From Halalkalibacter nanhaiisediminis (lineage in GTDB: Bacteria > Bacillota > Bacilli > Bacillales > Bacillaceae_D): a stretch of 64,000 nt of DNA. Below are positions 8,044-15,146 of this stretch, piece by piece (position 1 is the stretch's first letter; each line of letters begins with the position of its first letter). Both the position numbers and the translations under genes were made by a program. The notes below the pieces were generated by a model, which saw only the letters and a list, made by a program, of their open reading frames with translations, was not told the DNA's origin and searched no databases. Where the stretch lies: positions 45,304 to 109,303 of the forward strand of contig NZ_VLKZ01000010.1 in the NCBI RefSeq assembly GCF_007830185.1, in the 5' to 3' direction.

Positions 8044-8223
8044 TTAAACGTAAATGTTGTTAAAAGTATATGACGCCATTGTTACTTGCTGTGATTCGCT
8101 TTGTATTGAAATGCTTCTTGGTGGATAGTTAATCTCAAGCGTAATAATTGTGACAATATACAGCTTCAGTGTAACGATCAATGTAACACACATGAGAATT
8201 TTTCTTTGTATGTCTATGTCCAA
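8044..8223 (-). CDS. Possible small ORF, 59 residues, TTG start, unknown
   Basis: A frame from TTG at 8223 to TAA at 8044 encodes 59 residues with a hydrophobic central stretch (ILMCVTLIVTLKLYIVTII) and a Ser/Tyr-rich tail. AAGAGGAG precedes it, but with a long spacing of about 12 nt. It lies between riboswitch 2 and the Spo0M-like frame, in what would otherwise be a roughly 300-nt leader. I recognise no family. It could be a genuine small membrane protein or a chance frame. Confidence 0.3.
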   Translation of the reverse strand: MDIDIQRKILMCVTLIVTLKLYIVTIITLEINYPPRSISIQSESQQVTMASYTFNNIYV

Positions 8224-8315
8224 CTAGTTCTTTTTCTCCTCTTATAAAAAATCTCTGTATCAAAATAGTGACAAGTGTATAATCCCTAATAGTGTCTAGA
8301 TCGTTGTTCTCCTCC

Positions 8316-8358
8316 TGTTAAAAAATAAAAAACCTTTACCGATATCGGTAAAGGTTTT
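8316..8358 (-). terminator. Main terminator of Mn riboswitch 2
   Basis: The minus strand has AAAACCTTTACCGATATCGGTAAAGGTTTT, a self-complementary run, followed by TTATTTTTTAAC. It repeats the CCTTTACC core of the upstream hairpin at 8376-8398. Confidence 0.85.
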
Positions 8359-8375
8359 CTCGAAAAATCTATATC

Positions 8376-8398
8376 ACCTTTACCATAATGGCAAAGGT
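8376..8398 (-). terminator. First hairpin below Mn riboswitch 2
   Basis: ACCTTTGCC, loop, GGTAAAGGT on the minus strand overlaps the 3' strand of aptamer P1. There is no immediate T tract, so it may act as an anti-P1 element feeding into the main terminator. Confidence 0.6.
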
Positions 8399-8490
8399 CT
8401 CGCAAACAACATAAATGTTGCCAGTTAAGCCGGTGATGGTTAAATCACGGAAATGACGACGTAACTGTTAGCTACTCCCCTTTGGAGTAT
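8388..8490 (-). ncRNA. yybP-ykoY manganese riboswitch 2
   Basis: The minus strand shows CCAAAGGGGAGTAGC, GTCGTCA, CCGGC...TGGCAACA and GCGAGACCTTTGCC, the conserved order of the Mn2+ aptamer. It leads the unit containing the possible small ORF, the Spo0M-like gene and TerC copy 2. A sigma-A promoter lies about 50 nt upstream. Confidence 0.93.
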
Positions 8491-8538
8491 TATAAGTTCA
8501 AATTGAACGGCAGTCTTAACTCTTCAACTATTAAGATA

Positions 8539-8567
8539 ATAATATGATTGTGGTTATTAAAAGTCAA
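8539..8567 (-). promoter_or_regulatory. Sigma-A promoter for riboswitch 2
   Basis: On the minus strand TTGACT (8567-8562), a 17-nt spacer and TATTAT (8544-8539) form a near-consensus promoter about 50 nt upstream of the aptamer. Confidence 0.7.
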
Positions 8568-8601
8568 TAAAATTTTTTCACTAAATAAATAAGTTTTTTA
8601 G

Positions 8602-8626
8602 AAAAAGCTTTCTCCTAAAAGAAAGC
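8602..8626 (-). terminator. Terminator of the membrane-protein gene at 8627-9997
   Basis: GCTTTCT, loop TTTAGG, AGAAAGC and TTTTTC on the minus strand immediately follow the stop codon. Confidence 0.8.
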
Positions 8627-9997
8627 CTACAGTAGCAAATATCCGATCAATGTCCCTATTCCACCATATAAAAGAGCAAATGGCATATTTCTTAATGTAA
8701 TGTGATACGGATTTTGTTTCGTGTTCATCGAGGTCATTGTTACAGTGACACCATATGTTCCTACGGTTGCCGTAGCTAATGCACCTGTAATTAATACCAT
8801 ACCGATGCTAAGTGGATTAATAAAGGCATACATTGGCTGCAATACTTCCATCAACACGGCAATCGTTGCAATTGGATGGACTCCAATCATGCTCATCACT
8901 AAGTACATCATTTGAATCAGGATTAAAGTTACTAAAGGGTACTCAGAAGTTGCTAAAAATGGCTCTTGAATGACTTGAAGAAACGGTGTTTCATTCAAGC
9001 TGTTTGAAAAGAAAGCAAGCGATAAAAATAACAAAACAAAGTTCTGTAAACCATTTGTTCGCATTTTCCATGTTTTCCAACCAATCGAAAGAAAACTGCG
9101 CCACCTTCTTATCAATAATGCCCATACAAATGAAAATGGTAAAATAACTAATGTGACAGCTAAGATAAAGTTTAATTGAAAATGATTGCCAATCGTTACA
9201 ACAATGATCATGAAAATCGTCAGCGCGATAAGTAAATGAACAATTTTAAATGCGATTTTTCGAATGTCTAATTTATGATTTGTCCGTTCAATACTAGGCG
9301 TATAAGAAATCGAGTTAAATGTTCTTTTACCCCAGATCCAATCAATTGAGATTACAAGAACAGAGCATAACAATAACCAAGGTAAATACGAGAGATAACT
9401 AACGCCTGTAGCATCAACTGTTATCGCTACAATGATTTCCATTGGACTCCAAGCAAGCGCAACTGCAAATGCTCTTAACGTGGTTCGACTAATAAATGAA
9501 TCCTTAACCTTCTTTTTCATTTTAGACATATTTTCTAAAAGAACTTCCTGCGACAAAGAAAGTGCAGACAGATTAATAAAAGAAGCAAGAGTATACGTTG
9601 TGAACGAACTCCTCACATATAACTTGCTTAAATCCGTCACATTTGCTTTCATTAATTCATTGATCCGTCGGTCGAAGCGAGCAGCACGGACAATACTATT
9701 CATCCAAGGTAAGACAGTCAAAAACGTTAATAATGGCATCGTCGACGTTAAATATAAGGGAATTTGATAATATGGCAAGTCTGCATAAATATACATAACC
9801 GTCCCTATTAAAATAAAAACAGCGCCTAGAATTCGAAATAAATTAGTTGCGCCTAGAACAGAAAACAACAACATTGGAATCGCTAATATCCCAACAACGT
9901 ATTCTAGTGCTGCATTTTCGATAAAGACATTGGCCGTAAAAAGACCAAGAACAGCAGTATAAAAAATATATAAGTTCTGGTGAATAAACCGAGTCAT
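8627..9997 (-). CDS. Polytopic membrane protein, ion-transporter-superfamily-like, unknown substrate
   Basis: I place the start at ATG 9997, preceded by AGGAGGGACTT; an in-frame ATG at 10078 has no ribosome site. The 456 residues form about 11-12 hydrophobic segments. Landmarks are PWMNSIVRAARFD (first half), LAWSPMEIIVAITVDATGVSY (middle) and MIGVHPIATIAVLMEVLQP (second half). The repeated halves with Pro- and Ser-containing hairpins recall IT-superfamily anion transporters such as DASS or ArsB, but I cannot assign a family. A clear paralogue with the same landmarks lies at 18954-20306 beside shikimate genes. It is a single-gene unit with its own terminator. Confidence 0.75.
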   Translation of the reverse strand: MTRFIHQNLYIFYTAVLGLFTANVFIENAALEYVVGILAIPMLLFSVLGATNLFRILGAVFILIGTVMYIYADLPYYQIPLYLTSTMPLLTFLTVLPWMNSIVRAARFDRRINELMKANVTDLSKLYVRSSFTTYTLASFINLSALSLSQEVLLENMSKMKKKVKDSFISRTTLRAFAVALAWSPMEIIVAITVDATGVSYLSYLPWLLLCSVLVISIDWIWGKRTFNSISYTPSIERTNHKLDIRKIAFKIVHLLIALTIFMIIVVTIGNHFQLNFILAVTLVILPFSFVWALLIRRWRSFLSIGWKTWKMRTNGLQNFVLLFLSLAFFSNSLNETPFLQVIQEPFLATSEYPLVTLILIQMMYLVMSMIGVHPIATIAVLMEVLQPMYAFINPLSIGMVLITGALATATVGTYGVTVTMTSMNTKQNPYHITLRNMPFALLYGGIGTLIGYLLL

Positions 9998-10108
9998 AAG
10001 TCCCTCCTCTACTCTGGCATTTATCCACTTTACTCCTATGCTGCAAATCTGACAACTGATAAGCTCAAATGTACACACAGCATATCGCTACCTGTTTTTC
10101 ACTAACAC

Positions 10109-10138
10109 GAAAAACCTCTTAAGACGTCTCAAGAGGTT
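10109..10138 (-). terminator. Terminator of the MBL hydrolase gene
   Basis: AACCTCTTGAGACGTCTTAAGAGGTTTTTC on the minus strand forms a near-perfect stem with a T run, about 45 nt past the stop at 10183. Confidence 0.8.
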
Positions 10139-10182
10139 ACATGATAAAAAACACTAGTTATGAATACCGAGATTCAACTTAT

Positions 10183-11151
10183 CTAATTGTAAATTTTATC
10201 AATTACTAATCCATCAGCCCTATTTCCCCAATATGATTCACCTATTGCTAAAACGTTTAGTGAATCTTTACTTAGATTGAGTCGCTTCCACTCTTTATAA
10301 AGCCGATCTAACGCCTCTGGTCCTGTATCATCTGCTAAACGATAAGCTCCGTAATGCATTGGGATAAACGTTTTTCCTTCAAGCTCTAAATATGCTTTTA
10401 CCGCGTCCTCAGGATTAATATGGGACGTAGCCATAAACCACTCTGGCTCATATGCCCCAATTGGCATTAACACAATATCAAGATGAAAACGCTCCGCAAT
10501 ATCTTGAAAACCTCTAAAATAACCAGTATCTCCAACGAAATATACAGACTGATCTGTGTTTAAGTCTTCGACAATCCAGCCACCCCAATTAGACGTATTG
10601 GTATCTGTTAATGATCGCTTTGTCCAATGCTGCGCTGGTACAAAGGATAATTTCACTGTTTGATCTTGCAGCATAAAATGCTCCCACCAATTTGCCTCTT
10701 CTACTTGTTTATATCCTCTTCTAGAAAAAGCTGATTTTAAGCCCTTCGGAACAAAATAGGTTGGACTCCCTTTTAATTTCTTGATTGAGCCAAAATCCAA
10801 GTGATCATAGTGACCATGAGAAATAACCACAACATCTATGTCTGGCAGCTGTTCAATAGCCAGCCCTGGATTGGTTAAGCGTTTTTGAAACCCCATTCGA
10901 TTAGCCCACACTGGGTCTGTTAAGATGTTTAGACCATTCATTTGAATCAAAAAAGTCGAATGACCGATCCATGTTAGAGAGAACTGAGTCCGATTCTCTT
11001 GAAGCAGACGTACTTGCTTATGTTGAGCATAAGGGATTTGAATCGATAAATCCTTTTCTTTTGACCTTCTTTCCTTGTACCAACGCATCATATCTGAAAA
11101 TGATTTATGATTGTCGACATTATCATAGTTTTGATATCTATGTTTCTTCAT
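10183..11151 (-). CDS. MBL-fold metal-dependent hydrolase (NAPE-PLD/UlaG-like)
   Basis: The metallo-beta-lactamase fold is shown by SHGHYDHLDFGS (HxHxDH metal motif), then VGDTGYF with a metal-bridging Asp, and IPMHYGAYRLAD with the last His. The spacing and the WIGHSTFLIQ strand fit the NAPE-PLD-like/UlaG branch, which hydrolyses lactones or phosphodiesters. I prefer the ATG at 11151 because GAGG sits eight bases upstream, whereas the ATGs at 11172 and 11166 lack a ribosome site. That gives 322 residues without a signal peptide. It is monocistronic, with a terminator downstream. The substrate is unknown. Confidence 0.85.
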   Translation of the reverse strand: MKKHRYQNYDNVDNHKSFSDMMRWYKERRSKEKDLSIQIPYAQHKQVRLLQENRTQFSLTWIGHSTFLIQMNGLNILTDPVWANRMGFQKRLTNPGLAIEQLPDIDVVVISHGHYDHLDFGSIKKLKGSPTYFVPKGLKSAFSRRGYKQVEEANWWEHFMLQDQTVKLSFVPAQHWTKRSLTDTNTSNWGGWIVEDLNTDQSVYFVGDTGYFRGFQDIAERFHLDIVLMPIGAYEPEWFMATSHINPEDAVKAYLELEGKTFIPMHYGAYRLADDTGPEALDRLYKEWKRLNLSKDSLNVLAIGESYWGNRADGLVIDKIYN

Positions 11152-11284
11152 GTATGCATCCCTCATTATCATTTTAACACTCTATAACAAGCAATTATGA
11201 AGGGAAAAGAAATAGATTTCAAATATTTTACTCTTTCTCTCATTGTGGATTGCTCAAAAAATAGAGTCATAAGGCTGCGTCTCT

Positions 11285-12973
11285 TTAAAACCTTCCAGAC
11301 CTAAAGATTGAAAATAAAAGCCAAAGAAACATAATAGTCGCAATTCCAAAACCAATTTCAATAGCTGGTATTCGCCACAGTAATGACGCAGATGGCTGCA
11401 TAACTAGTGCAGAACCGACAATTAGTCCAACCATTATAATACTAAAAGAAAGTAAAACAATGCTAAATGACAGCTGATTACTCATACGATTTAATCTTTT
11501 CACTAATAGATCAATTTCTGGGATAGAGATTTCCATTCTCATCTTTCCTTTTTTCAAGGTTGATGTAAATTCTTTTATATTTTTAGGCAAATCAGTTAGA
11601 ATGTCCCCGTATTCAGTAAAGTGATTCCATACCTTTTCTGTAACATTCTTCGGATGATACCGCTCTTTTAATAATTGAACTCCAAATGGTTCAGCGACTT
11701 TGACAATACTTAGGTCTGGATCTAACCTTGCGACAACTCCTTCCATCGTGAGCATCGCTTTCCCAAGCAAGGTAAGGTCTGCTGGTATTCGAATGCTATG
11801 ACGAAACGCAACAGCAAATAGATCATTAACCGCTTGTCCAAGACTGATCTGACTAAAGGGAACATCATAATACTTTTCCCTTAAGTAGTCGACATCCGCT
11901 CTAAATAGCGACATATCGATATCATCGGGTACCATCCCCATACTCGTAATGGCCTTGATCACTCCATCTGTATTTTGACGCATCATCGCAATGACAAATG
12001 TCGCAAAATGATCCTTCATTTCAGATGTTAGACGACCCACCATCCCAAAATCCATCAAAACAATCACGTCTTTTGGCATGACGTAGATATTCCCAGGATG
12101 AGGATCGCCGTGGAAGAAGCCGTCAATTAAGACTTGCTGAAAAGTCGCGTTTGCAATCCTCTCAGCAAGAATATGACGGTTATGTCCATTTTGCTCAAGC
12201 TTGTTTATTTCATTTAACTTTGTACCTTCAATGTATTCCATTGTGAGAACTTTCGCTGTTGAATAATCCCAATATACTTTTGGGACACGAATGTTGGGAT
12301 CATTCTTAAACTGTTTCGCGATTTTCTCTGCGTTTCGTCCTTCATTCGCATAATCCAATTCTTCGCGAAGCGTCTTTGCAAACTCATCAACAACATCGAC
12401 TATTTGATATCTGTCCGCCCATTCTAAGCGATGCTGGGCTAGTGCAGCTAAATCTTGAAGAATCTCTAAATCTGTTTCAATCATATTCTTTATATTCGGG
12501 CGTTGAATCTTTACCGCCACTCGTTCACCCGTTTTTAAAACGGCATAATGAACTTGTCCTATTGATGCTGCAGCTAGTGGCGTTTCTCCGAATTCATCAA
12601 AAACATTTTCAAGTTTCGCACCTAATTCTTGCTCAACTATTCGCTGAACATCTTCATACCCAAAAGGTGGTACATGATCTTGGAGTTTCTCTAACTCACG
12701 AATGACATCAGCAGGAAAAATATCAGGTCGTGTACTAGAAATTTGTCCTACTTTCACAAAAGTGGGCCCGAGATCCTCTAAGAACATGCGCACACGCTCA
12801 CCAAGGGTTTTAGTGTGTAACTCTTGTTTCCTATCGATAAACAGTCGCTTCGGGATAGAAAGCTTTTCTAGGAGTCCCAAGTCTCTCATGACAAAGCCGA
12901 AACCATACCTCGTAAAAGCTGTCACAATTTCCCGATATCGTTGAATATGTCGAACTCTTTTCCTAATAATAAT
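11285..12973 (-). CDS. ubiB: UbiB/ABC1 (AarF) atypical kinase family protein, possible AUU start
   Basis: The ABC1 kinase-like core is clear: FVKVGQISSTRPDIFP, AAASIGQVHYA (Ala-rich replacement of the P-loop, typical of the family), VAVKIQRPN (Lys), FHGDPHPGNIYV and VLMDFGMVG. Two C-terminal membrane helices follow (about 490-545). Family members are ATP-dependent factors in isoprenoid-quinone or lipid metabolism. The first usual start codon is GTG 12925, but it lacks a Shine-Dalgarno. AAAGGAG sits six bases before three in-frame ATT codons at 12973-12965, and the added residues (RKRVRHIQRYREIVTAF) look like the family's N-terminus. I therefore annotate an AUU start tentatively. It follows the phasin-like gene by 26 nt. 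Confidence 0.85.
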   Translation of the reverse strand: MIIRKRVRHIQRYREIVTAFTRYGFGFVMRDLGLLEKLSIPKRLFIDRKQELHTKTLGERVRMFLEDLGPTFVKVGQISSTRPDIFPADVIRELEKLQDHVPPFGYEDVQRIVEQELGAKLENVFDEFGETPLAAASIGQVHYAVLKTGERVAVKIQRPNIKNMIETDLEILQDLAALAQHRLEWADRYQIVDVVDEFAKTLREELDYANEGRNAEKIAKQFKNDPNIRVPKVYWDYSTAKVLTMEYIEGTKLNEINKLEQNGHNRHILAERIANATFQQVLIDGFFHGDPHPGNIYVMPKDVIVLMDFGMVGRLTSEMKDHFATFVIAMMRQNTDGVIKAITSMGMVPDDIDMSLFRADVDYLREKYYDVPFSQISLGQAVNDLFAVAFRHSIRIPADLTLLGKAMLTMEGVVARLDPDLSIVKVAEPFGVQLLKERYHPKNVTEKVWNHFTEYGDILTDLPKNIKEFTSTLKKGKMRMEISIPEIDLLVKRLNRMSNQLSFSIVLLSFSIIMVGLIVGSALVMQPSASLLWRIPAIEIGFGIATIMFLWLLFSIFRSGRF

Positions 12974-12999
12974 CGAGCACTCCTTTAAACCGTACTGAT

Positions 13000-13314
13000 C
13001 TAGATGTCTTCACCTTCTGTTTTCATTTGTCGCTTTTCAAGTTCGCTAATTCGGTCTTCTAACCTCTTTATATCTTCTTTTGTCGCAAGATTTAGTTCAC
13101 TGAGCATTTTTTGAAGCCTGCTTTGGATCATTTGATCAACTTTTTGTTGTGTTTCTTCCCCTTTTTGAATTAATTCTTTAACAAATTCTTTTGATTCACC
13201 CCTATTCAACTCTCCTTTACGAACTAATTCCTCCACGACTTTTTCTGCCTGTTCTTTACTTGTAATGGCTGCACCAAGACCTAACGCTAACCCTTTTTTG
13301 ATCATATCTCTCAT
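13000..13314 (-). CDS. Phasin-like coiled-coil protein (PHA synthesis regulator type)
   Basis: The 104-residue protein begins with a short Gly/Ala-rich amphipathic segment (KKGLALGLGAA). It continues as a charged alpha-helical coiled coil (EQAEKVVEELVRKGEL, KEDIKRLEDRISELEK). This layout is typical of the small phasin-type proteins found next to ubiB-like genes in Bacillaceae. It would act as a surface-associated or structural protein; a role with lipid or polyhydroxyalkanoate granules is by family name only. GGAGG lies before the ATG, and it is probably cotranscribed with the UbiB gene. No PHA synthase is in the window. Confidence 0.7.
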   Translation of the reverse strand: MRDMIKKGLALGLGAAITSKEQAEKVVEELVRKGELNRGESKEFVKELIQKGEETQQKVDQMIQSRLQKMLSELNLATKEDIKRLEDRISELEKRQMKTEGEDI

Positions 13315-13479
13315 GTTAATAAAGCCTCCTTTATCTCATATCCTTTTAATAAATAAACGGAATCACTCAAACTTAAACGTGTCTCACCCTGTTTAATCCA
13401 TAACTTAATGTTGTACATTATTTTACCCTAAAAACAGTATTTTTTATAGAATATTAGGATCATTCATCATTTTACTTTT

Positions 13480-13510
13480 TGTTCAATATTTTAATGCTTT
13501 TCATAGTATA
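13480..13510 (+). promoter_or_regulatory. Possible sporulation (sigma-E/K) promoter of tgl
   Basis: CATAGTATA at 13502-13510 fits the CATANNNTA -10 element of mother-cell sigma factors, 31 nt before the tgl start. The -35 region is not clear. Family knowledge that tgl is a late mother-cell gene supports it. Confidence 0.35.
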
Positions 13511-13540
13511 GAATAAGCACAGCAAAATGGGAGGTTTCTT

Positions 13541-14341
13541 ATGATTTCCATTAACCAAACGTTAATAGAGGTTAGTCAAATTTATCTAGAGGGGTTATCT
13601 CCTCAACAATTAAACATTCTCAATTTAATGGAGAAATCAAGGGAGGTTTATCGATATGATTCGATGATGCAGCTTGAATTTGAGCTGTTACTTAGGGAAG
13701 AAATCATCGAATCAGCAAGATTACTGGATAAAAGCAGGGCCCAATTTGCAAGCTTTGAAACATCTAAATGTAATGAAGCATATTGGACAGTAACTGGGGA
13801 AGGAGGATTTGAATTTAAACCGAACGTCTTACCTCAAACTGCCATCGAAGATATTTTTATTAATGGTCAGAAATACGCTTTTGAATGCGCCGTCGCAATC
13901 GTGATTATCTACTATAAAGCTGTCTTAGAATCCATTGATAAAAGGCATTTTAATCAAATGTTTGCAAACCTTTATTTATTTTCTTGGAAATTCGACTTAG
14001 ATCTTGATCTTAGTAGTCATATCGGAACGGATTTCTTACCAGGAGACTGTGTCTACTTCAAAAACCCTGATCATGACCCAAGAATGCCCGAATGGCAAGG
14101 TGAAAATGCTATTATCCTCAATGGAAATCTCTATTTCGGCCATGGAATTGGCATCACAACAAGCCAAGGTATGATAGATGTGTTAAATACAAAACGACAA
14201 AAAGACTCAAAGATATCAGCCTTTTTATTAAATCAAATCACACGTCCCAACTTTCGTTACTTAAGTCAATTTAGGATAACTAGATCTCGTGCTTCCCCTC
14301 TAGCCATTTTAAAAATTGGCTCAAAGACTTACCTTCTTTAA
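13541..14341 (+). CDS. tgl: Spore coat protein-glutamine gamma-glutamyltransferase Tgl
   Basis: The protein aligns by eye with Bacillus Tgl over its whole length. Landmarks are AFECAVAIVIIYY with nucleophile Cys116 (same number as in B. subtilis), LPGDCVYFKNPDHDPRMPEW, and GHGIGI, the usual loop. Tgl cross-links spore coat proteins through Gln-Lys isopeptide bonds in the mother cell. At 266 residues it is about 20 longer than B. subtilis Tgl. The extra C-terminal residues after RFRIT are encoded antisense to an HD-GYP remnant, so the native end was probably replaced during rearrangement. GGGAGG precedes the ATG. The unit is monocistronic and divergent from the phasin gene. Confidence 0.92.
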   Translation: MISINQTLIEVSQIYLEGLSPQQLNILNLMEKSREVYRYDSMMQLEFELLLREEIIESARLLDKSRAQFASFETSKCNEAYWTVTGEGGFEFKPNVLPQTAIEDIFINGQKYAFECAVAIVIIYYKAVLESIDKRHFNQMFANLYLFSWKFDLDLDLSSHIGTDFLPGDCVYFKNPDHDPRMPEWQGENAIILNGNLYFGHGIGITTSQGMIDVLNTKRQKDSKISAFLLNQITRPNFRYLSQFRITRSRASPLAILKIGSKTYLL

Positions 14342-14716
14342 GACCTTCAACAAACTGCTCATTTTGACAGAAACCTAGAAAGGCTTTTGCTACCGTATAA
14401 TCAAATTGTCGTCCTATATTTTGTCTTATCTCTTTTAAAATTGAATGAAACTCCTGAGACTCTCGATACACCCGTTTGGAAATCATAGCATCAAAGGCAT
14501 CAGCTATCGCTATGATGCTAGCCGCAAGAGGAATCTCTTCTCCTTTTAAAGCATAAGGATACCCTTTGCCATCATATCTTTCATGATGATATCAAGGACA
14601 CTACTCCTTTTAAAGCATGGTATTTGTTTTAAAATGTCATACCCGAGCTGGGGATGAAGTTTCACCTTAGAAAATTCGTCCTCCCAGTATGTTTTATTTT
14701 TGTAAACCGCGCTTCT
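14280..14716 (-). pseudogene. HD-GYP-domain c-di-GMP phosphodiesterase remnant
   Basis: The minus strand carries the C-terminal half of an HD-GYP domain in three frames. First comes EFSKVKLHPQLGYDILKQIP (about 14690-14625). Then KGVVSLIS in another frame, and then HHERYDGKGYPYALKGEEIPL...IADAFDAMISKRVYR to the end. One extra base near 14611 and one missing base near 14588 break the gene, and the N-terminal half is absent. The GYP motif is recognisable, but no complete protein can be made. Its last 62 nt overlap the tgl 3' end on the other strand. Confidence 0.85.
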
Positions 14717-14739
14717 TTATTCTAGGATGTAATTCTTAT

Positions 14740-14775
14740 GAAGCCAGCAAAAATACATAGATTTTTGCTGGCTTC
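14740..14775 (-). terminator. Hairpin downstream of fmdB-like gene
   Basis: A 15-bp perfect stem, GAAGCCAGCAAAAAT with ATTTTTGCTGGCTTC, lies 7 nt past the FmdB-like stop. The T tract is weak on both strands, so it may work in both directions at low efficiency. Confidence 0.6.
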
Positions 14776-14781
14776 ATTTCT

Positions 14782-15063
14782 TTAATGACTAATTTGCCAA
14801 GGGCGTTGTTGCGTTTTCTGATGTTGATGCTGATGACGTGGTTTACCACTAAGATTTTCTTTTTTTACAATCTTAGGCTCCTTGCCTGCTTCAACTCTTT
14901 TTCTCACTGCGTTTGGTGAAAGAATAAGATTCGGTGGTAAAAACACACGTGTTCCTGCTTGTTGGCAATGCGGGCAAAATGACTGATCATTATAGGTTGC
15001 CGTACTTTTATGCCATTCTTCATAGTAACCATCTTGAGGACATTCAAATGTGTAAAAAGGCAT
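14782..15063 (-). CDS. FmdB-family putative zinc-ribbon protein
   Basis: I start at ATG 15063, preceded by AGGAGGGATCAT, giving 93 residues. The N-terminus MPFYTFECPQDGYYEEW and SFCPHCQQ (Cys30, Cys33) match the FmdB zinc-ribbon family. The first knuckle is incomplete: Cys8 is followed by Pro-Gln-Asp where the family has a second Cys. The tail is basic and His/Gln-rich. FmdB proteins are found beside formamidase genes and were proposed as regulators. Here it follows the FmdA-type amidase by 83 nt, which supports the assignment. Its molecular role is not established. Confidence 0.75.
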   Translation of the reverse strand: MPFYTFECPQDGYYEEWHKSTATYNDQSFCPHCQQAGTRVFLPPNLILSPNAVRKRVEAGKEPKIVKKENLSGKPRHQHQHQKTQQRPWQISH

Positions 15064-15146
15064 ATGATCCCTCCTCCTATGTATCAGTTTAAAATCAAGA
15101 GAGGAACCGAATTGCACCAGTACAACCTTGATTAAGAAATAACTCG

